This document shows, piece by piece, positions 1 through 7,995 of a DNA stretch of 10,893 nucleotides; the first letter of the stretch is position 1, and every line of letters begins with the position of its first letter. The position numbers and the translations under genes were made by a program. The notes under the pieces are model-generated. The model ran no database searches. It was given only the letters and a program-made list of their open reading frames with translations, and was not told the DNA's origin. Origin of the DNA: Betaproteobacteria bacterium (GTDB lineage Bacteria; Pseudomonadota; Gammaproteobacteria; Burkholderiales; Rhodocyclaceae); assembly GCA_028868235.1 (NCBI GenBank), contig JAGWUW010000047.1:1-10893 (forward strand), given 5' to 3'.

Positions 1-2597
1 ATGGCATTGTCGGCGAGTAGCTCGTCTTGCTCCTCGATAGCCAGTAGGTGCTTGCGGGTTAGTTCCCATTCCGTCTTGATGCGACTGAAGATGCGTTCAC
101 GCAGATCGGCATCGCTGACCAATTCGGCGTAGCGCGAGGCGATGGCAAGGTCGGTCTTGGCTAGCACCATATCCATGTTGGAGAGCAGGGTGCGGAAGAA
201 TGGCCAGGATTTCAGCATACGGCGAAGGGTGGCCAGGCCATCGGGATTGGCTTGCAGATAGCCTTCGACAGCGGAGCCGAAGCCGAACCAGCCCGGGAGC
301 ATCAGGCGGCACTGGGCCCAACTGAAGACCCAGGGGATGGCACGCAGATCCTCGATGCGGTCCGATGCCTTGCGCGATGCGGGGCGGCTGCCGATGTTCA
401 GCGAAGCGATTTCTGAGACGACGGTGGATTGCCGGAAATAGGTGGTGAAGCCCGGTGTTTCATAGACCAGGCCACGATAAGCATTGAATGCACGAACCGA
501 CAGGTCATCCATTACGGCATGAAAGGGCTGGGCGGGCTCGATCTGGTTTTCGTGATCAGTCAGGCTGGCTTCCAGCGTCGCAGCAAGTAGCACTTCCAGA
601 TTGCGGCGGCCGGTGTCCGGGTTGCCGTATTTTGTCGAGATGACCTCGCCTTGTTCAGTCAGGCGAATTTGACCGGATACGGCACCCGCCGGCTGGGCCA
701 GGATGGCGTGATAGGACGGACCACCGCCACGGCCAACAGAGCCGCCACGGCCATGAAAAAGGCGCAGGCGGACACCGTGCAGTTGAAAGATGCGGGTCAG
801 TTCGATCTCGGCCTTGTACAGTTCCCAGCCGGAAGTCAGGAACCCGCCATCCTTGTTGGAGTCGGAATAGCCAAGCATGACTTCGTGCTCATTGCCGCGG
901 CCGGAGATTAGTTCGCGGTAGGCCGGTAGTTTGAAGATGCCGTCCATGGTGGCGGCACTCTTCTGCAAGTCCTCGATGGTTTCAAACAGCGGGATGATAT
1001 TGACGTCGAGGTGTGGCTTTTCACCAGGCAGTAGCAGGCCGGATTCCTTGAGCAGAAGGGCGAGTTCGAGCAGGTCGGAGACCCCGTCAGTCTTCGAGAT
1101 GATGCAATTGGGGAGGGCTGCAGCGCCATATTTGCCACGCAGTTCGCGAGCGGCGAAGAAGATGTCCAGTTCGCCACGGGTTTCCTCGCTGTAGTTGAGG
1201 TAGGGCGAGTACAGCGGGCGCGGCGTGGCGATTTCTTCGATCAGTAGCTGGATACGTTGCTCTTCGGAAAGTGCCTCGTAATCCGGGCAACGGCCAGACT
1301 TGGCCAGCAACTCGGCCACCGAGCGAGCATGGACGTCGGAGTTCTGACGCAGGTCGATTGGCGCCAGATGGAAGCCGAAAACTTGCACCGCGCGCAGCAG
1401 GCGGCGCAGACGGCCACCGGCCAAAGCGGCACTACCATTGAGTTTGAGCGAGTTATTGAGCACCTTGAGGTCGGCACGCAGGGCATCGGGCGTGATGTAC
1501 GGGCCGGCTTGGCCGATTTCGTGACGGATCGGTTCGACCCCGTCGAGGAAGCGTGCCGTTGCCGCCAGGCGGGCGTAGATGCCGGACAAGGCTCTACGAT
1601 AGGGTTCGTCCGAACGCTGCGGCGAATGGTCGGTCGAGTGCTCAGCGAGGGCGAGCAGGTCTGGTGTGACCTTGATCAGCAGGTCGGAGAGCGGCAGTTC
1701 GCCACCGAGTTCGTGCACTTCTTCGAGGTAATGGTTCAGCGTGGCGGCGGATTGCAGGCGCAGCGCCTCACGGAGGATGTCAGCCGTAACGAACGGGTTG
1801 CCGTCACGGTCGCCACCGATCCAGGAGCCGACGCGGAAGAAAGGCGGCAGGGCCCAGTTCTTTTCTGGATAGCGCTTCTGCAGCTGTTGGGTGGCCTGGA
1901 TGTAGAGGCGCGGCAATTCGGTGAAGAACGTTTCCTTGAAGTAGGTGATGCCGTTCTTTACCTCGTCGATGACCTTGAGGCGAACCGGGCGCAGCATGCG
2001 CGACTGCCACAGGGTAAGGATGGAGTTGGCTAGAGCGAGGTCGTTGTCGGCTTCTTCCTCCGGCGTCATCTGCAGGCGTTCGCGCTGATCGAGCAGGCGG
2101 GCGACGTCGCGATGGTTGCGGATCAGGCTCTGGCGCTGGACTTCGGTAGGGTGCGCAGTGAGCACCGGAGCGACCAGGGCGTGGGCGAAGAAGTCGGCGA
2201 TGGTGTCGGGCGATACCTTGGCGCCAGCGAGCGCATCAAGGGCGTGGACGAGGCTGCCTTCGCGTGGCGGCGAGCCGGCAAGATCGTGAGCGCGGCGCCG
2301 ACGAATGTGGTGCTCGTCTTCTGCGATATTGGCCAATTGTAGGAAGTAGCTGAAAGCACGAACTACGGCCTGAGTGGTATCGCGTGACAGCGGGTCGAGC
2401 AAAGTAGCGAGTTCGGCGCGGGCTGCCGGGTCGTTGTCACGGGCAAAGCGCACTGCCGTCTGGCGTACACGCTCGACGATATCGAAGACGGCTTCGCCTT
2501 CCTGTTCGCGTACCGTATCGCCCAGGATACGGCCGAGCAGGCGGATGTCTTGGCGAAGGGGTTCGTCTTTGTTGGTGTCGAGCGTATGTTGATGCAT
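1..2597 (-). CDS. ppc: Phosphoenolpyruvate carboxylase, C-terminus cut by the window edge
   Basis: Carboxylates phosphoenolpyruvate with bicarbonate to give oxaloacetate and phosphate, replenishing the TCA cycle; cytosolic, normally a tetramer. One frame stays open from the ATG at 2597 to the left edge, giving 865 residues. Family signatures appear in order: VLTAHPTEVQ with the catalytic His near residue 149, WIGGDRDGNP at 259-268, MLGYSDSNKDGG with its Lys at about 582, the glycine-rich loop FHGRGGSVGRGGGPS starting near 614, and LMLPGWFGFGS further on. The last visible residues, LLADN, match a point about 60 residues before the end of the E. coli enzyme, so the complete protein should be about 925 residues. 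The conserved C-terminal Asn/Gly end, part of the aspartate inhibitor site in E. coli, lies outside the window. The start overlaps the stop of the upstream usp gene (TAATG) and has AGGAAA 5 nt upstream at 2603-2608, suggesting translational coupling. No frameshift was seen. Identity is very secure. Confidence 0.97.
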   Translation of the reverse strand, partial: MHQHTLDTNKDEPLRQDIRLLGRILGDTVREQEGEAVFDIVERVRQTAVRFARDNDPAARAELATLLDPLSRDTTQAVVRAFSYFLQLANIAEDEHHIRRRRAHDLAGSPPREGSLVHALDALAGAKVSPDTIADFFAHALVAPVLTAHPTEVQRQSLIRNHRDVARLLDQRERLQMTPEEEADNDLALANSILTLWQSRMLRPVRLKVIDEVKNGITYFKETFFTELPRLYIQATQQLQKRYPEKNWALPPFFRVGSWIGGDRDGNPFVTADILREALRLQSAATLNHYLEEVHELGGELPLSDLLIKVTPDLLALAEHSTDHSPQRSDEPYRRALSGIYARLAATARFLDGVEPIRHEIGQAGPYITPDALRADLKVLNNSLKLNGSAALAGGRLRRLLRAVQVFGFHLAPIDLRQNSDVHARSVAELLAKSGRCPDYEALSEEQRIQLLIEEIATPRPLYSPYLNYSEETRGELDIFFAARELRGKYGAAALPNCIISKTDGVSDLLELALLLKESGLLLPGEKPHLDVNIIPLFETIEDLQKSAATMDGIFKLPAYRELISGRGNEHEVMLGYSDSNKDGGFLTSGWELYKAEIELTRIFQLHGVRLRLFHGRGGSVGRGGGPSYHAILAQPAGAVSGQIRLTEQGEVISTKYGNPDTGRRNLEVLLAATLEASLTDHENQIEPAQPFHAVMDDLSVRAFNAYRGLVYETPGFTTYFRQSTVVSEIASLNIGSRPASRKASDRIEDLRAIPWVFSWAQCRLMLPGWFGFGSAVEGYLQANPDGLATLRRMLKSWPFFRTLLSNMDMVLAKTDLAIASRYAELVSDADLRERIFSRIKTEWELTRKHLLAIEEQDELLADNA

Positions 2598-3043
2598 TAG
2601 TGTTTCCTGACGAGAAGTACGGAAGCGTTGGAGATTTGGGCCAGTTGTTCCGCAACCGAGCCCAGGAGCAACGTGGCCAAGCCACGCCGGCCATGGCGGC
2701 CGATGATGATCAAGTCGACTGAGAGTTCCTTGGCCTTTTCGGAGATGGTTTCCGAGACACGGCGTTTTTGCGCTTCGAGCAGGACAGCTTCAGCATCAAT
2801 GCCATCAGCCCCCGTCAAGGCATTCTCGAGGAGCGTTTGCCCGGCCCGACGAAGATTGCTTACCGCCGAATCAGCGCTGCCCATATCGAGCATTGCGTGA
2901 CCGTGCATGTTGAGGAGAACTTCATCGACTACATGGACAATGTAAAGTTTGGCCTGGCTGGTCTTGGCGATGTGCTTTGCTTCCGCCAGTGCGCAGCGTG
3001 AGGTTTCGCTGTCGTCGATGGCGACGAGAATGTTCTTGTACAT
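2597..3043 (-). CDS. UspA-family universal stress protein (ATP-binding type)
   Basis: A single-domain cytosolic Usp protein of 148 residues, the usual length for the family. It starts MYKNILVAIDDSE, with the acidic residues after the first beta strand that contact adenine in ATP-binding members. Near the C-terminus it has G115-x2-G118-x9-G128-S129 (GRHGRRG...LLLGS), the exact nucleotide-binding pattern of the MJ0577/UspFG-like class, and it ends with the typical final strand ASVLLVRKH. Usp proteins of this class bind ATP and act as stress or energy-status proteins; the specific partner is unknown. The ATG at 3043 is preceded by AGGAGA at 3049-3054. Its TAA stop shares one base with the ppc start, so usp and ppc are almost certainly co-transcribed and coupled. 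This suggests, but does not prove, that the protein influences or is co-regulated with carbon flow at phosphoenolpyruvate. Confidence 0.93.
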   Translation of the reverse strand: MYKNILVAIDDSETSRCALAEAKHIAKTSQAKLYIVHVVDEVLLNMHGHAMLDMGSADSAVSNLRRAGQTLLENALTGADGIDAEAVLLEAQKRRVSETISEKAKELSVDLIIIGRHGRRGLATLLLGSVAEQLAQISNASVLLVRKH

Positions 3044-3073
3044 CCTGCTCTCCTGTGAACGTAATTCAACTGA

Positions 3074-3100
3074 CCTAAGTTACCAAGTTGGCACCTCAGG
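3074..3100. repeat. Imperfect 27-bp dyad upstream of usp, possible operator
   Basis: The half-sites CCTAAGTTACCAA and TTGGCACCTCAGG flank a single central base at 3087. Ten of 13 positions are symmetrical at DNA level, with a perfect core CCAA-G-TTGG. It lies 31 bp upstream of the usp start and downstream of the lldP hairpin. A nearly loopless dyad of this kind looks more like a protein-binding site than an RNA hairpin. I tested it against the FadR/LldR-type consensus TNGTNNNACNA and it does not match, so no regulator is assigned. Confidence 0.35.
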
Positions 3101-3125
3101 CGCAGTTAGGGAAAACCTCAGTACA

Positions 3126-3157
3126 GCCGGGTCGGGAACGATTGTTACCGACCCGGC
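3126..3157 (-). terminator. GC-rich hairpin after lldP, probable transcript end or 3' stabiliser
   Basis: A perfect 10-bp inverted repeat, GCCGGGTCGG (3126-3135) and CCGACCCGGC (3148-3157), begins 15 bp after the lldP stop codon. Inside it, AAC (3137-3139) and GTT (3144-3146) can extend the stem after one mismatch. On the minus strand the stem is followed by TGTACTGAGGTTTTCCC, which is not a proper U-tract. It could be an imperfect terminator, a processing or mRNA-stabilising element, or a leaky terminator allowing some read-through into usp-ppc. Confidence 0.5.
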
Positions 3158-3172
3158 GAGCTTGCTAGCGGC

Positions 3173-4996
3173 TTAGTGGAAATGTACCTCGTCGTGCCCT
3201 TCGACCGGCGCTTCGAGATTGGCGCCAATGGCGCGTGCGAGCAGGGTTACGCAGGTGATGATAGCGACGAAGATGCCGAGCCACATCAGGCCATCGGGAT
3301 TGATCGCAGCAGCCTTGGCTCCGGCAACTACTGCAGCTGCCGCGGCGGCGACCGGCTTGGCGTAGGTCGGCACGATCCCCGGGAAAACGTAGGACCACAG
3401 CAGGTGCAACACGCCGACGATCATCGCCATGGCGATCGAGTGCTTGAAGGTGAAGCGGAAAATTTCCGATTCACGACCAACCATTCCGGTCGAGCCGGTA
3501 GCCACGGAGATCGACTGCGGCGAAATCATCTTGCCGCAAACGCCGCCGCAGGTATTGGCAGACATGGCGATGACCGGGTCGATGCCGAGTTTTTCGGCAG
3601 TGACAGCCTGCAGCTTGCCGAACAGCGCGTTGGTCGAGGTATCGGAACCGGTCATGAACACGCCCAGCCAGCCGAGTAGGGCGGCGAAGAAGGGGAAGGC
3701 GGCACCGGTAGTGGCGACGGCATAACCCAGCGTGATCGCCATACCGGAGAAGTTCATGATGTAAGCAAAGCCGAGGATGGTTGCGATGGTGACGATCGGC
3801 CACTTGAGCGTCTTCAGCGTATCGCGGGCGACGGCGCCGGCAGTTTTCAGCGACGCGCCCATGACAACGATGGAGAAGAACCAGGCGAACAGGATCGCGG
3901 TGCCGGCAGCGGACAGCACGTTGAACTTGTAGGCGGCCGGCTTGGCCTTGCCTACCTGATCGATGACCATCTTGTCGAGGCCAGCGATCGGGAAGGTGAA
4001 GTCAAAGAGAGACTTGGTGATCTGGTCCAGAGCCTGATTGACCGGCTTGATACCCCAGGCGCACACGAACAGCGACAGGATAATGAACGGAGCCCAGGCG
4101 CGGAATACCTGGCCGCCCGTATAGCGTAGCTTTTCCTTGCCTTCGCGCTTCGGTTCATGTTCAAAGTGCCAGCTTTCCTTCGGGTGCCACATTTTCAGGA
4201 AGGCGACAGTGCAGATGATGGAGGCGATGGAGGCGATCAGGTCCGGCAGCAGCGGGGCGGTGAGCGGCGAATTGGCCGAAAAATACTGGGCAATGGCAAA
4301 AGAGCCGCCGCTGACCAGACAGGCCGGCCAAACTTCCAGACCCTTTTTCCAGCCGGCCATCAGGACGACCAGATAGAGCGGGACAAAGACAGACATCAGC
4401 GGCAGGGTGCGACCGACCATCTGGCTGAGCGCAACATCGGGAATGCCCGCGACCTGGCCGCCCACGACGATGGGGATGCCGATGGCACCCCAGGCAACGG
4501 GTGCGGTATTGGCCAGCAGACACAGCGAGGCAGCATACAGCGGATTGAAGCCTAGGCCGGCGAGCATGGCCGAGGTAATTGCTACCGGGGTACCGAAGCC
4601 AGCTGCACCTTCGATGAAGGCACCGAAGGAAAAGGCAATCAGCAGTGCTTGCAGGCGACGGTCATCGGAAATCGAAGCGAGCGAGTTCTTGATTACCTCG
4701 AACTGCCCGGTCTTGACCGACATGTTGTAAATGAACAAGGCGGTGATGACGATCCAGCATACCGGGAACAAGCCGAAGGCGCCGCCGTACAACGTGGATA
4801 GTGCCGCCAGGTCTACCGGCATGCCGTAGACGAAAATGGCGATCAACAGGGCCAGGCCGGTACCGCCGAGGGCTGCAAAATGGCCCTTCATGTGCTTGAT
4901 GGCGAGCGCCCAGAACAAGAAAAGAATTGGAATGGCCGCGACCAGCGCGGACAGGCCGATGTTGCCGAGCGGGTCGACATTCATTTGCCAAGTCAT
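3173..4996 (-). CDS. lldP: L-lactate permease, LctP/LldP family
   Basis: An inner-membrane transporter that imports lactate, and usually glycolate, by proton symport. The 607-residue protein consists of many hydrophobic segments with short loops. It carries family signatures: GAAGFGTPVAI (130-140), ANTAPVAWGAIGIP (162-175), MTGSDTSTNALFG (448-460) and SPQSISVAT (492-500). It is longer than E. coli LldP (551 residues). Extra length may come from a charged loop around 270-295 and an alanine-rich stretch (549-565) before the last membrane segment. The start at 4996 is supported by GAGGA at 5004-5008, 7 nt upstream. It follows the D-lactate dehydrogenase gene by 139 bp with no obvious terminator between them, so co-transcription is likely. 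Location beside dld and lldEGF makes lactate the clear physiological substrate; whether it carries both isomers is inferred from the context. Confidence 0.95.
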   Translation of the reverse strand: MTWQMNVDPLGNIGLSALVAAIPILFLFWALAIKHMKGHFAALGGTGLALLIAIFVYGMPVDLAALSTLYGGAFGLFPVCWIVITALFIYNMSVKTGQFEVIKNSLASISDDRRLQALLIAFSFGAFIEGAAGFGTPVAITSAMLAGLGFNPLYAASLCLLANTAPVAWGAIGIPIVVGGQVAGIPDVALSQMVGRTLPLMSVFVPLYLVVLMAGWKKGLEVWPACLVSGGSFAIAQYFSANSPLTAPLLPDLIASIASIICTVAFLKMWHPKESWHFEHEPKREGKEKLRYTGGQVFRAWAPFIILSLFVCAWGIKPVNQALDQITKSLFDFTFPIAGLDKMVIDQVGKAKPAAYKFNVLSAAGTAILFAWFFSIVVMGASLKTAGAVARDTLKTLKWPIVTIATILGFAYIMNFSGMAITLGYAVATTGAAFPFFAALLGWLGVFMTGSDTSTNALFGKLQAVTAEKLGIDPVIAMSANTCGGVCGKMISPQSISVATGSTGMVGRESEIFRFTFKHSIAMAMIVGVLHLLWSYVFPGIVPTYAKPVAAAAAAVVAGAKAAAINPDGLMWLGIFVAIITCVTLLARAIGANLEAPVEGHDEVHFH

Positions 4997-5135
4997 ACAA
5001 TTGTCCTCATAACAAAAATGGTCAGGTTGCCGTCAGTTAGATTTGCCGATCCCCGGCGGCGACCGAGAGTTGTCAACATTTGTCCCAGCCTTGAGTTCGC
5101 AGCTCATGGCCGGATTTTCTTTTACTGTCCCCTCC
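4997..5135. other. Intergenic spacer between dld and lldP
   Basis: A 139-bp non-coding stretch. It holds the lldP Shine-Dalgarno and a small perfect palindrome GTTGTCAAC at 5069-5077. There is no stem followed by a T-run on the minus strand, so nothing here looks like an intrinsic terminator for dld. A TTGACA on the minus strand (5076 to 5071) has no matching -10 box at the right distance. I therefore see no confident promoter and favour read-through from dld into lldP. Confidence 0.5.
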
Positions 5136-7907
5136 TCAACAGGCCATGGCGTCCTCCTTGCGCGAGCACGCTTCGAGCAGGTAGGCCACCGAACGATAGG
5201 TTCGGCCCGTTTCGGCTGTCAGGCCGATTTCGCAGGTGCGGTTGGTGGAAACGCCGCAGGCACAGTTGGCCGGCAGTTCGTCGTGGATGTGGCGCAGGGC
5301 ATGCTGGTTCAACTCCGGCGCAGCAAAGCCGCGGTCGCCGCCGAAACCGCAACAGGTAACGGCAGACGGTTCAATGACTTCCTTGACACAGGCCTTAAGC
5401 AGGGCGCGCAGCTTGCTGTCGGCACCGGTGCGCTTGACACTGCAATTGACGTGCAAGGCGATCGGTCCAGGCTGCTGAGTGATCATCAGGCGCGGCAACA
5501 AGGCATCGTGGGCGAATTCGTGGAAATCGTACAGCTTGAAGCGGCCGGCCAGGTGTTTCTGCATGCGCGTCGAGCAGGCGCTGGCATCCATGATGACCGG
5601 GATGCGGCCGTTATCGGAAGCCTTGAGCAGCGCGGCTTCGAGTGAGTTCGACATGTCCTCGGCTTCTTCATGCATCCCCTTGCTGGCCAGCATCTGGCCG
5701 CAGCACAGCTTGTCGAAGCCTTTCGGCAGGATAGGGGCGTAGCCGGCGCGGATCAGGAGTTCCTGGATGACGTCGCCGAGTTGTTTGTCGGCGCTGTCGG
5801 CCGGGCCAAAAATACGGGCGCCGCAAGTTGGGAAATAGACAACCGGATCCCCCTTGGATGTTCGTGGGGTCGGGGCCTTGGCGGCCGGTGGCATGGCTTT
5901 GCGCCAGGCACCGCCAGTAACACGACTGACAAGCTTGTCGCCGAGTACCCCGGAAACAGCATGTCCAAGCTTGAGGCCGGCACGGCTGAGGCTGGTGAAT
6001 GTGCCAAAATTTTCACCGGTCCAGGTGTGCAAACTGCGGCTGGTATCGCTGAGCTTGCGACCACGCAGGCGGCGGGTAAGATCACCGGTATCGATGCCGA
6101 CCGGACAGGCGGTCGAGCACATGCCGCAGCCGGCACAGGTGTCGAGACCCATGTAGGCATACGCTTCACCTACTTCGCCGGCATGTTCGCCAGCGGCTGC
6201 ACGCCTCGCGAGTTCCCGCACACTGGTGATGCGCTGACGCGGGCTGAGAGTCAGACGGTGCGACGGGCATAGCGGTTCGCAGAAGCCACATTCTATGCAT
6301 CGGTCAACGATGTCCTCGGCGGCCGGCATCGGCTTCAGGTTCTCGAGGTGGGCATGCGGGTTGTCATTGATGATGACGCCCGGGTTGAGGCGGCCTTCCG
6401 GGTCGAACAGGGCCTTGATGCGGCGCATCAGGCCGGTCGCTTCCTTGCCCCATTCCATTTCGACGAAGGGTGCCATGTTGCGGCCGGTGCCGTGCTCGGC
6501 CTTCAGCGAGCCGTCGTACTTGTCGACCACCAGCTTGCACAGATCATCCATGAAACGGGCGTAGCGGTCGATCTCGGCCTGGTCGCCGAAGTCCTGGGTG
6601 ATGACGAAGTGCAGATTGCCTTCCAGGGCGTGGCCGAAAATAATGCCTTCGTGATAGCCGTGGTGGCGCAAAAGTTGTTGCAGATCGAGCGTGGCGTCGG
6701 CCAGCGACTCGATGGGGAAGGCGACATCCTCGATCAGTACGGTGGTACCGGTGCGGCGCATAGCCCCGACGGCGGGGAAGGTGCCCTTGCGCACTTTCCA
6801 GTACATCTCGCAAGTGGCCGGGTCGGTGGAAAACTGGACCGGTTCGACGGTAGCGATGCCATTCATCGCAGCGAGAACGGTTGAAATCTTTTCCTGCAGT
6901 CCTTCCGGTGTTGGCGAGCGGACTTCGATGAGCAGGGCGGCGGCTTCTTCACCTAGTTCGCGCATGATGGCCGGCAGGCCGGGCTTGTTCTCGACGGAAT
7001 GGATGGCGGGACGGTCGAGTAGTTCGACGGCAGCTACCGGTTGCGGCTTGAGGCGGATCACCGCTTCGCAGGCGGTCCGGATGTCCGGAAAGAAGACCAA
7101 GGCAGAAGCCTTGCACGGATCCTCAACCACTGTCTGGTAAGTGATGCGGGTCATGAAGCCGAGGGTGCCTTCGGAGCCGATCATCAGATGGGCGAGGATG
7201 TCGATCGGGTCTTCGAAATCAACCAAGGCATTCAGGCTGTATCCGGTCGTATTCTTGATCTTGAATTTGTGGCGGATACGGTTGGCCAGCGTCAGGTTGC
7301 CCCGTGTTTCCTTGCCGATCCGGTCGAGTTCGCCGAGTAGAGCGGCGTGCGATTGCTTGAAGGCGGCTACGCTGGACGGGTTCTCGGTATCCAGCAGCGT
7401 GCCGTCGGCGAGCATGACGCGCAAACCGGCCAGCGTCTTGTAGCTGTTCTGCGCCGTGCCGCAACACATGCCAGAGGCATTGTTGGCGGCGATGCCGCCG
7501 ATTTTGGCGGCCCCGATCGAGGCCGGGTCGGGGCCGATCTTCTTGCCAAGCGGAGCCAAGCGACGATTGACCTCGCCGCCGACCATGCCGGGGCCAACGC
7601 GCACCTGGCTGGCGTCGTCGGCCAGTTCGAAAGTAGCGAATCCTTCGCCAATCAGCGCCAGCACTCCATCCGACAGGGCCTGCCCGGAGAGGCTGGTGCC
7701 GGCGGCGCGGAAGGTCACTGGCGTCTGGTGCTGGCGGGCGGCGAAGAGGACGGCGCGAGCTTCGTCCTCATTCTCGACGACGGCCACAACCTGCGGAATC
7801 AGGCGATAGAAGCTGGCGTCGGTTCCGTACGCGAGACGGCGGAGGTCGTCGGTCACCACCTGCCGGTCGGGCAGGGCGGCTTTGAGAGTGTGGATCAAGG
7901 CGTTCAT
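5136..7907 (-). CDS. dld: FAD/4Fe-4S D-lactate dehydrogenase (Dld-II type fusion protein)
   Basis: Probably oxidises D-lactate to pyruvate and passes electrons through flavin and iron-sulfur centres to the quinone pool; expected to be membrane-associated although no membrane segment is evident. The 923 residues show a GlcD-like half followed by a GlcF-like half. The FAD-binding domain includes TFRAAGTSLSGQA (65-77) and KIGGIAANNASGMCCG (135-150). The FAD-oxidase C-terminal domain includes GHALEGNLHF (425-434) and EHGTGRNMAPF (471-481). Two ferredoxin-like motifs follow, CIECGFCEPLCP (537-548) and CAGCGMCSTACP (591-602), then two CCG motifs, CCGQM (735-739) and CCGFGGDRGF (852-861). Architecture and length match Shewanella Dld-II, which also sits with lldP and lldEFG. 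Related fused enzymes act on glycolate or D-2-hydroxyglutarate (E. coli YdiJ), so the substrate rests on context. The ATG at 7907 fits the family N-terminus, but the Shine-Dalgarno is weak (AAGAGA almost touching the ATG). Confidence 0.9.
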   Translation of the reverse strand: MNALIHTLKAALPDRQVVTDDLRRLAYGTDASFYRLIPQVVAVVENEDEARAVLFAARQHQTPVTFRAAGTSLSGQALSDGVLALIGEGFATFELADDASQVRVGPGMVGGEVNRRLAPLGKKIGPDPASIGAAKIGGIAANNASGMCCGTAQNSYKTLAGLRVMLADGTLLDTENPSSVAAFKQSHAALLGELDRIGKETRGNLTLANRIRHKFKIKNTTGYSLNALVDFEDPIDILAHLMIGSEGTLGFMTRITYQTVVEDPCKASALVFFPDIRTACEAVIRLKPQPVAAVELLDRPAIHSVENKPGLPAIMRELGEEAAALLIEVRSPTPEGLQEKISTVLAAMNGIATVEPVQFSTDPATCEMYWKVRKGTFPAVGAMRRTGTTVLIEDVAFPIESLADATLDLQQLLRHHGYHEGIIFGHALEGNLHFVITQDFGDQAEIDRYARFMDDLCKLVVDKYDGSLKAEHGTGRNMAPFVEMEWGKEATGLMRRIKALFDPEGRLNPGVIINDNPHAHLENLKPMPAAEDIVDRCIECGFCEPLCPSHRLTLSPRQRITSVRELARRAAAGEHAGEVGEAYAYMGLDTCAGCGMCSTACPVGIDTGDLTRRLRGRKLSDTSRSLHTWTGENFGTFTSLSRAGLKLGHAVSGVLGDKLVSRVTGGAWRKAMPPAAKAPTPRTSKGDPVVYFPTCGARIFGPADSADKQLGDVIQELLIRAGYAPILPKGFDKLCCGQMLASKGMHEEAEDMSNSLEAALLKASDNGRIPVIMDASACSTRMQKHLAGRFKLYDFHEFAHDALLPRLMITQQPGPIALHVNCSVKRTGADSKLRALLKACVKEVIEPSAVTCCGFGGDRGFAAPELNQHALRHIHDELPANCACGVSTNRTCEIGLTAETGRTYRSVAYLLEACSRKEDAMAC

Positions 7908-7918
7908 TTCTCTTGTGT

Positions 7919-7924
7919 CTTATA
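7919..7924 (-). promoter_or_regulatory. Candidate -10 box for the dld-lldP unit
   Basis: TATAAG on the minus strand matches five of six bases of the sigma-70 -10 consensus. It lies in the short spacer between the lldF terminator and the dld start. No good -35 box is present (the closest is TGTCGC at an 18-bp spacing), so an activator would be needed. A start site about 7 nt downstream would leave a leader of only about 5 nt before the dld ATG. The placement right after a terminator supports a promoter here, but the element itself is weak. Confidence 0.35.
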
Positions 7925-7958
7925 GAGGACTTGCGGTTGCGAGCGACAGGGCTGAGGC

Positions 7959-7995
7959 AAAAAAATCCCGGTAGCCGGTGGTGCCGGCGCCCGGG
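7959..7995 (-). terminator. Rho-independent terminator after lldF
   Basis: On the minus strand the outer stem CCCGG/CCGGG encloses a 2-nt internal loop (GC against TA), then an inner stem GCCGG/CCGGC with a 5-nt loop CACCA. After one A comes an uninterrupted run of seven T. It begins 9 bp after the lldF stop codon. This is a textbook intrinsic terminator and marks the end of the lldE-lldG-lldF transcript, with dld then needing its own promoter or partial read-through. Confidence 0.85.

Larger units (their letters stand above)
3044..3172. other. Intergenic spacer between lldP and usp
   Basis: These 129 bp carry no plausible coding sequence. They hold the usp ribosome binding site, an imperfect dyad (3074-3100) and a GC-rich hairpin just after the lldP stop (3126-3157). 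I could not identify a convincing sigma-70 promoter for usp-ppc by eye. Either the promoter is non-canonical or activator-dependent, or usp-ppc is reached by read-through from lldP. Confidence 0.6.

Noticed and set aside
1257..2033. 258-codon plus-strand open frame
   Set aside because: It lies wholly antisense to ppc, whose frame shows all PEP carboxylase motifs; its translation has no recognisable domain and reflects GC-rich codon bias.
3176..3679. 167-codon plus-strand open frame
   Set aside because: Antisense to the 3' part of lldP; its composition is typical of a shadow frame and no ribosome binding site was seen.
5071..5076. Perfect TTGACA on the minus strand upstream of lldP, as a -35 box
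   Set aside because: At the 17-bp spacing the -10 position reads GGGATC, with only one match to consensus, and nearby spacings are no better.
5069..5077. GTTGTCAAC palindrome as a FadR/LldR-type operator
   Set aside because: It does not fit TNGTNNNACNA in either direction, and a 9-bp palindrome is expected by chance at some places in a window this size.
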